Assembly (NCBI RefSeq): GCF_900110105.1
Contig: NZ_FOCL01000003.1
Coordinates: 558,001-622,000 of the forward strand
From: Mucilaginibacter gossypiicola
Lineage (GTDB): Bacteria; Bacteroidota; Bacteroidia; Sphingobacteriales; Sphingobacteriaceae
Length of the DNA stretch: 64,000 nt
Reading direction: 5' to 3'
Part shown: positions 60,637 through 64,000 of the stretch, one piece after another
How positions within the stretch are numbered: the stretch's first letter is position 1
Layout of the letters: every line of letters begins with the position of its first letter
Notes under the pieces: generated by a model
Database searches by the model: none
What the model was told of the DNA's origin: nothing
The model's input: only the letters and a program-made list of their open reading frames with translations
Program-made: the position numbers and the translations under genes

Positions 60637-61917
60637 TTGGATCAAAGACCAGCAATTATGACCAATGAAGAAATAAATACAGAAATTGAATTTAAAGAAC
60701 CGGAAGGTTTCCACTGCTCTGTCCTGTTCAAACAAAATTATCTCTCAGCCGCCCATGTGGTAATCAATCAGGGGGGCACCAGCAGCGGTAAAACATTTGC
60801 CATTGAACAGGTGCTATTTTGCCTTGCCTGCGAAAACCCTAAACAGGTAATCACTATTGTTGGACAGGACATCCCTAACCTTAAAGCTGGCGCTTTGCGC
60901 GATGCGATTAACATATATAGTTCTTCACTAATATTACAGGCCAAAATAAAAAGCTATAATAAAAGCGACCGTATTTTTGAGTTTGTTAATGGCAGTTTGA
61001 TCGAGTTTAAGAGTTACGATAACAGCCAGGACGCAAAATCAGGCAAACGCGATTATCTGTTCATCAATGAAGCAAATGGCCTCACATGGGATGTATATAC
61101 CGAACTGGCACTACGTACTAAAAAGCGCATTTTTATTGATTACAACCCCAATACAGGCTTTTGGGTACATGAGCATTTAATTGGCAAACCAGGAGTACAG
61201 CTCATTGTATCCGACCATAGGCACAACCCATTTTTAGGGACAGAAGTGCGTGATAAAATAGAAGCGCTAAAAACCGTCGATATTGAACTTTGGAAGGTAT
61301 ATGCCCGCGGCTTAACAGGCAAAATAACCGGACTTATATTTGACAACTGGCACATCTGCGAATCAATTCCTGCCGATGCCCGCTTGATAGCCCTTGGCCT
61401 GGATTTTGGTTTCACCAACGATGAAACCGGATGTATTGAAGTATATCAGCAAAATGGCGAACTGTGGGTAAATGAACTGCTTTATGAAACCGGCTTAACA
61501 AACACTGATATATCTGCAAAATTGAAAGCAACAGGGGTAAACATTAATAATGAGATCATTGCCGATAGTGCCGAGCCTAAATCAATAGAAGAGTTAAAAC
61601 GGCTTGGATGGCGTGTTACAGCCGCAAAAAAAGGTGCTGATAGTGTTAAAAACTCTATTGATATCCTTAAACGATACAAAATAAACGTAACCCGCAACAG
61701 TGTAAACCTCCGTAACGAGCTTAGCCGTTACAAATGGCGCGTAGATGCAACAGGCAAAACCATTAATGAGCCGGTTGATTCATGGAACCACCTGATAGAT
61801 CCGCTAAGATATATCGCCCTTAATAAATTAAAAATAAATAGCGCAGGCAAACTTCAGTCGCGTCTGCCACACTTGTCAGGCAGCCGGCAAATCAACGCAT
61901 TACACGGACTGATTTAA
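60637..61917 (+). CDS. terL: Phage terminase large subunit
   Basis: 426 residues. Walker A in NQGGTSSGKTFAIEQ, Walker B in YLFINEANGLTW, C-terminal nuclease with LGLDFGFTNDETGCIEVYQQ and a late Asp near IIADSAEPKSIEEL; DSWNHLIDPLRYIALNKLK ends the domain. A PBSX-type packaging motor with endonuclease. Start MDQRP or MTNEE (60658). It is followed by genes for minor structural proteins and not by a portal gene. Confidence 0.93.
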   Translation: MDQRPAIMTNEEINTEIEFKEPEGFHCSVLFKQNYLSAAHVVINQGGTSSGKTFAIEQVLFCLACENPKQVITIVGQDIPNLKAGALRDAINIYSSSLILQAKIKSYNKSDRIFEFVNGSLIEFKSYDNSQDAKSGKRDYLFINEANGLTWDVYTELALRTKKRIFIDYNPNTGFWVHEHLIGKPGVQLIVSDHRHNPFLGTEVRDKIEALKTVDIELWKVYARGLTGKITGLIFDNWHICESIPADARLIALGLDFGFTNDETGCIEVYQQNGELWVNELLYETGLTNTDISAKLKATGVNINNEIIADSAEPKSIEELKRLGWRVTAAKKGADSVKNSIDILKRYKINVTRNSVNLRNELSRYKWRVDATGKTINEPVDSWNHLIDPLRYIALNKLKINSAGKLQSRLPHLSGSRQINALHGLI

Positions 61918-61950
61918 CACCCGTCATTAAAACAATACAGGCTTATAATT

Positions 61951-62813
61951 ATGACAGAACGAATATTAAAAACCACCGGTGGTAAGCTGCGCATTCAGAT
62001 GCCAACCCAATTAAATGAGGTTACCCTTGGCCAAATGATGGATTTACAAGCCCGACCCGATATAACGGATATTGAAGCCATCAGTATACTCTCCGGCATC
62101 CCGGTAAATGAACTTCACAACATCAAAAACTATGATGACCTGCATCAGTTTGGAGAGACAGTACTTTCACTATCGTACCAGATCAAATACCTGTATAACA
62201 GTAATGAGATCCCCAAAGAAGTAGTTTTTACAATGTTGGGCACCAATGGAGCGCCGCTTCAAAAAACAAAAGTGAAAGTAATACAAAACCTATCGGTTGA
62301 ACCCGCAGGCGCTTTTATGGCTGCCCGCCATATTATAGCCGAAGAAATAAACGCCCACATAAAAACCCATGGAGAAGACGACTGGCAGGAGCATTTTAAT
62401 CCTTCGTTAAATGCCTGCTGCCAGGTATTGGCACAATATTTTTATTGCCGGGCAACAGGTAAAAAATATAGCGAATATGAGGTTGAAAGCTTTATTGATG
62501 AAGTTAAAAAACTACGGGTAACGGAGGCACTGCCCATCTCGAAACATTTTTTTACCTGTTATCCCAACTTATCGATACCGAAAACAAACTTTTGGCGTCG
62601 GTTCCTACCGCGCTTGAAAAAAGGGCAGGCATCCAATCATTCGAAAAATTCAAGTACATCAACACGGTAAACTCCTTAGCGGGCGGCGATATTACCAAAT
62701 GGCACCTGATTATGGACATGCCATATGAGCGGGTGCTTACGAAGCTGCTGCTCAACAAAACTGAAGCAGAGTATCAAAAACGATATAGCGAGCTATCTCA
62801 ATCCTCAACTTAA
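61951..62813 (+). CDS. Phage protein made by apparent -1 frameshift (287-residue product)
   Basis: Frame 1 runs 61951-62670 (239 residues) but after residue 201 (KHFF) it reads into an unlikely tail (TCYPNLSIPKTNFWRRFLPR). The -1 frame continues from the same point in natural-looking protein (YLLSQLIDTENKLLASVPTA, then KFKYINTVNSLAGG) and stops at 62813, and has no ATG of its own. The junction is a run of seven T (62547-62553). Joining gives 287 residues; the shift could be ribosomal or RNA polymerase slippage. N-terminus (PTQLNEVTLGQMMDLQARPD) resembles tail-assembly chaperone-like proteins; function is inferred. Confidence 0.7.
62547..62553 (+). promoter_or_regulatory. T7 slippery site for -1 frameshift
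   Basis: In-frame reading is CAT TTT TTT ACC; slipping by one gives TTT TTT TAC, in the X XXY YYZ form. It matches the point where the two frames exchange coding quality. Such sites are used by tail-assembly chaperones of tailed phages. Confidence 0.6.
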
Positions 62814-62878
62814 CGCCTAATCCCTGCAAGGCACCAAACACTTAACCAGCCCCAATCAGGGATCGGGGTTTTAATTTT

Positions 62879-63319
62879 ATGCGTAACCAAATAGAAGCTA
62901 TAGTACAAACACTTAATGGTAACCCAACATTTGCCTATGGCACCCAGGCTGAATTAAACACTCTGGCAGACGACATCACCTTTCCCTGCGTGTTCCTTTA
63001 TCCGCTTCAATCTATCGAAGTAAGTGCGCAGGTTAATGGTTCTGTAGATAATACTTTCTCCATCTACATGGAGTTTTTATTCAAAACAGATTTTGGGCAA
63101 TTCACCGCCGAAAATGAGCCCCACATATCACAGGCATTACAAATGGCTAATCAGTTTATGGTGAAAGCATCCAAATATCGCGAAGGGGAAGGCAGGTATT
63201 TCAGAATCAAAGCGGGGCAAAAAGCTAAATGCGTACCTGTTTATAATAAGTTTGATGTTAACACCACCGGCGTAGGTTTAACCATAACGCTGTCAACCAT
63301 GTATTTTGACCTTATTTAA
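62879..63319 (+). CDS. Phage minor structural protein-like (hypothetical)
   Basis: 146 residues. MRNQIEAIVQTLNGNPTFAY is followed by beta-type regions (DITFPCVFLYPLQSIEVSAQ, STMYFDLI). Similar in layout to tail terminator or neck proteins of Bacteroidota phages, but the family is not certain. It lies 65 bases after the frameshift gene and 29 before the partial last gene. Confidence 0.6.
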   Translation: MRNQIEAIVQTLNGNPTFAYGTQAELNTLADDITFPCVFLYPLQSIEVSAQVNGSVDNTFSIYMEFLFKTDFGQFTAENEPHISQALQMANQFMVKASKYREGEGRYFRIKAGQKAKCVPVYNKFDVNTTGVGLTITLSTMYFDLI

Positions 63320-63348
63320 ATCTGCACATTTAACCCAACATTTAAACA

Positions 63349-64000
63349 ATGAATATAATAGCCCAAATTAATGAAATCATTACCTCGACAACTTATCCCG
63401 ATCAAAATGGCGGGCAAATTGACCAGGGTGATGTATTCATCAGCATTATTGATGCAGATACCAAACAACCTACTAATGGTAACAACTGCGAAGTTACGTA
63501 TCAGCGAAACGAAAACGGAGGATCGGCTAACTACACAGTCGTTGTAGCCGGGCAGTCATTCCCACTTTACTCGGGCATTATCAGAGACTATGAGTACAGC
63601 CCTCAGGGAGATATGATCCGGAGCGATTATGTATCGTTCACCCTAATTTCTGTAAAAGCCGGAGATAGTCCCTCCACTAATCCCTCTGTATGTGACCTAA
63701 AAATAAACTATATAGATATTAACAAGATTGAGTCGGCTCCGGGAGCTGCCGATGCTCAAATTACAGTCAATGCAAGCTCAAGTTTTGCATCTATATTATA
63801 CAGTATTGATCTGGGCGTAAACTGGCAAAGCTCTCCTGTTTTTTCAAACCTGAGCGGCGGATTAAAACACATACTGGTAAAAGACAGTAATCCCTTAGGC
63901 TGTACCGATACAGCGGAGATCAGCATTTTAACATCTACAAACCTGTTAACCGGCGATCCTTCAGTTACGCTGCCCGATGGGTATGTTTCACGATGGAATG
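63349..64000 (+). CDS. Phage-associated protein with SprB-like repeat (partial, C-terminus beyond window)
   Basis: 217 residues in the window, open at the right edge. Start MNIIAQINEIITSTTYPDQN; residues about 135-195 (AQITVNASSSFASILYSIDL, NLSGGLKHILVKDSNPLGCT) match the SprB repeat seen in gliding adhesins of Bacteroidota. In a phage module such a region suggests a tail fibre or adhesion protein. The rest of the gene is needed to be sure. Confidence 0.7.
   Translation, partial: MNIIAQINEIITSTTYPDQNGGQIDQGDVFISIIDADTKQPTNGNNCEVTYQRNENGGSANYTVVVAGQSFPLYSGIIRDYEYSPQGDMIRSDYVSFTLISVKAGDSPSTNPSVCDLKINYIDINKIESAPGAADAQITVNASSSFASILYSIDLGVNWQSSPVFSNLSGGLKHILVKDSNPLGCTDTAEISILTSTNLLTGDPSVTLPDGYVSRWN

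Noticed and set aside
62592..62813. 73-residue frame with TTG start as an independent gene
   Set aside because: No ATG or clear ribosome-binding site, and upstream residues in this frame continue the protein naturally from the T7 site; a frameshift extension is the better explanation.
1..64000. tRNA or rRNA genes
   Set aside because: No clover-leaf or conserved rRNA blocks were recognised in a reading of the window; a covariance search was not available.

Overview
The window is chromosomal DNA of a Bacteroidota bacterium, most likely of the Sphingobacteriaceae (Mucilaginibacter/Pedobacter type). Evidence: a SusC/SusD pair with a FecR anti-sigma factor and ECF sigma factor, a TonB-dependent receptor with a carboxypeptidase-like regulatory domain, a large surface protein ending in a gliding/T9SS type B sorting domain, -7 promoter boxes of the form TAnnTTTG, and short palindromic intergenic repeats. 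The genus is inference. I saw no rRNA, tRNA or CRISPR array.

Layout. 1-7.2 kb: nutrient uptake locus (partial susD, susC, fecR, a secreted alpha/beta hydrolase on the opposite strand, ECF sigma). 7.3-21 kb: exopolysaccharide cluster in two minus-strand operons: wzc-like tyrosine kinase, Wzx-like flippase, acyltransferase, Wzy-like polymerase, three glycosyltransferases and two more acyltransferases; and a DUF1972 glycosyltransferase followed by a Wza-like export lipoprotein. A fourth acyltransferase is on the plus strand between them. The two operon heads share a regulatory-looking module with TGAAC repeats about every 9 bp. 21.3-26 kb: nicotinamide salvage to NAD (NrtR-like regulator, NMN adenylyltransferase-Nudix fusion, NadV, PRPP synthetase homologue), with a promoter overlapped by inverted repeats. 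26-29 kb: an islet of small AT-rich genes, including a free-standing EF-Tu domain III homologue. 29-44 kb: TonB receptor, cyanase plus DUF2130 protein, YceI, hydrolase, amidase, small outer membrane proteins, a TetR-VOC-YciI operon, and three copies of a two-helix small membrane protein. 44-52.5 kb: TPR protein, XRE and S24 regulators, GNAT enzyme and a paralogous pair of one-TM coiled-coil proteins. 52.5-59.4 kb: giant NHL/Ig T9SS surface protein with four 270-bp tandem repeats, RNA-binding protein, lipoprotein and BamA-like protein. 58.9-60.0 kb: RES/Xre toxin-antitoxin pair with a 20-bp perfect inverted repeat at its promoter. 60.1-64 kb: start of a phage-derived module (terminase small and large subunits, a protein apparently made by -1 frameshifting at a T7 run, a minor structural protein, and a truncated SprB-repeat-like protein running off the window).

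How it fits together: the sigma/anti-sigma pair probably senses substrate through SusC; the kinase, flippase, polymerase and export lipoprotein form a Wzx/Wzy capsule pathway; the NAD operon turns nicotinamide into NMN and NAD with PRPP supplied by its last gene. The strongest non-routine signals are the phage frameshift, the shared capsule-operon module, the Xre/RES operator, regulator genes whose -7 box abuts the start codon, and the three-member small membrane protein family.
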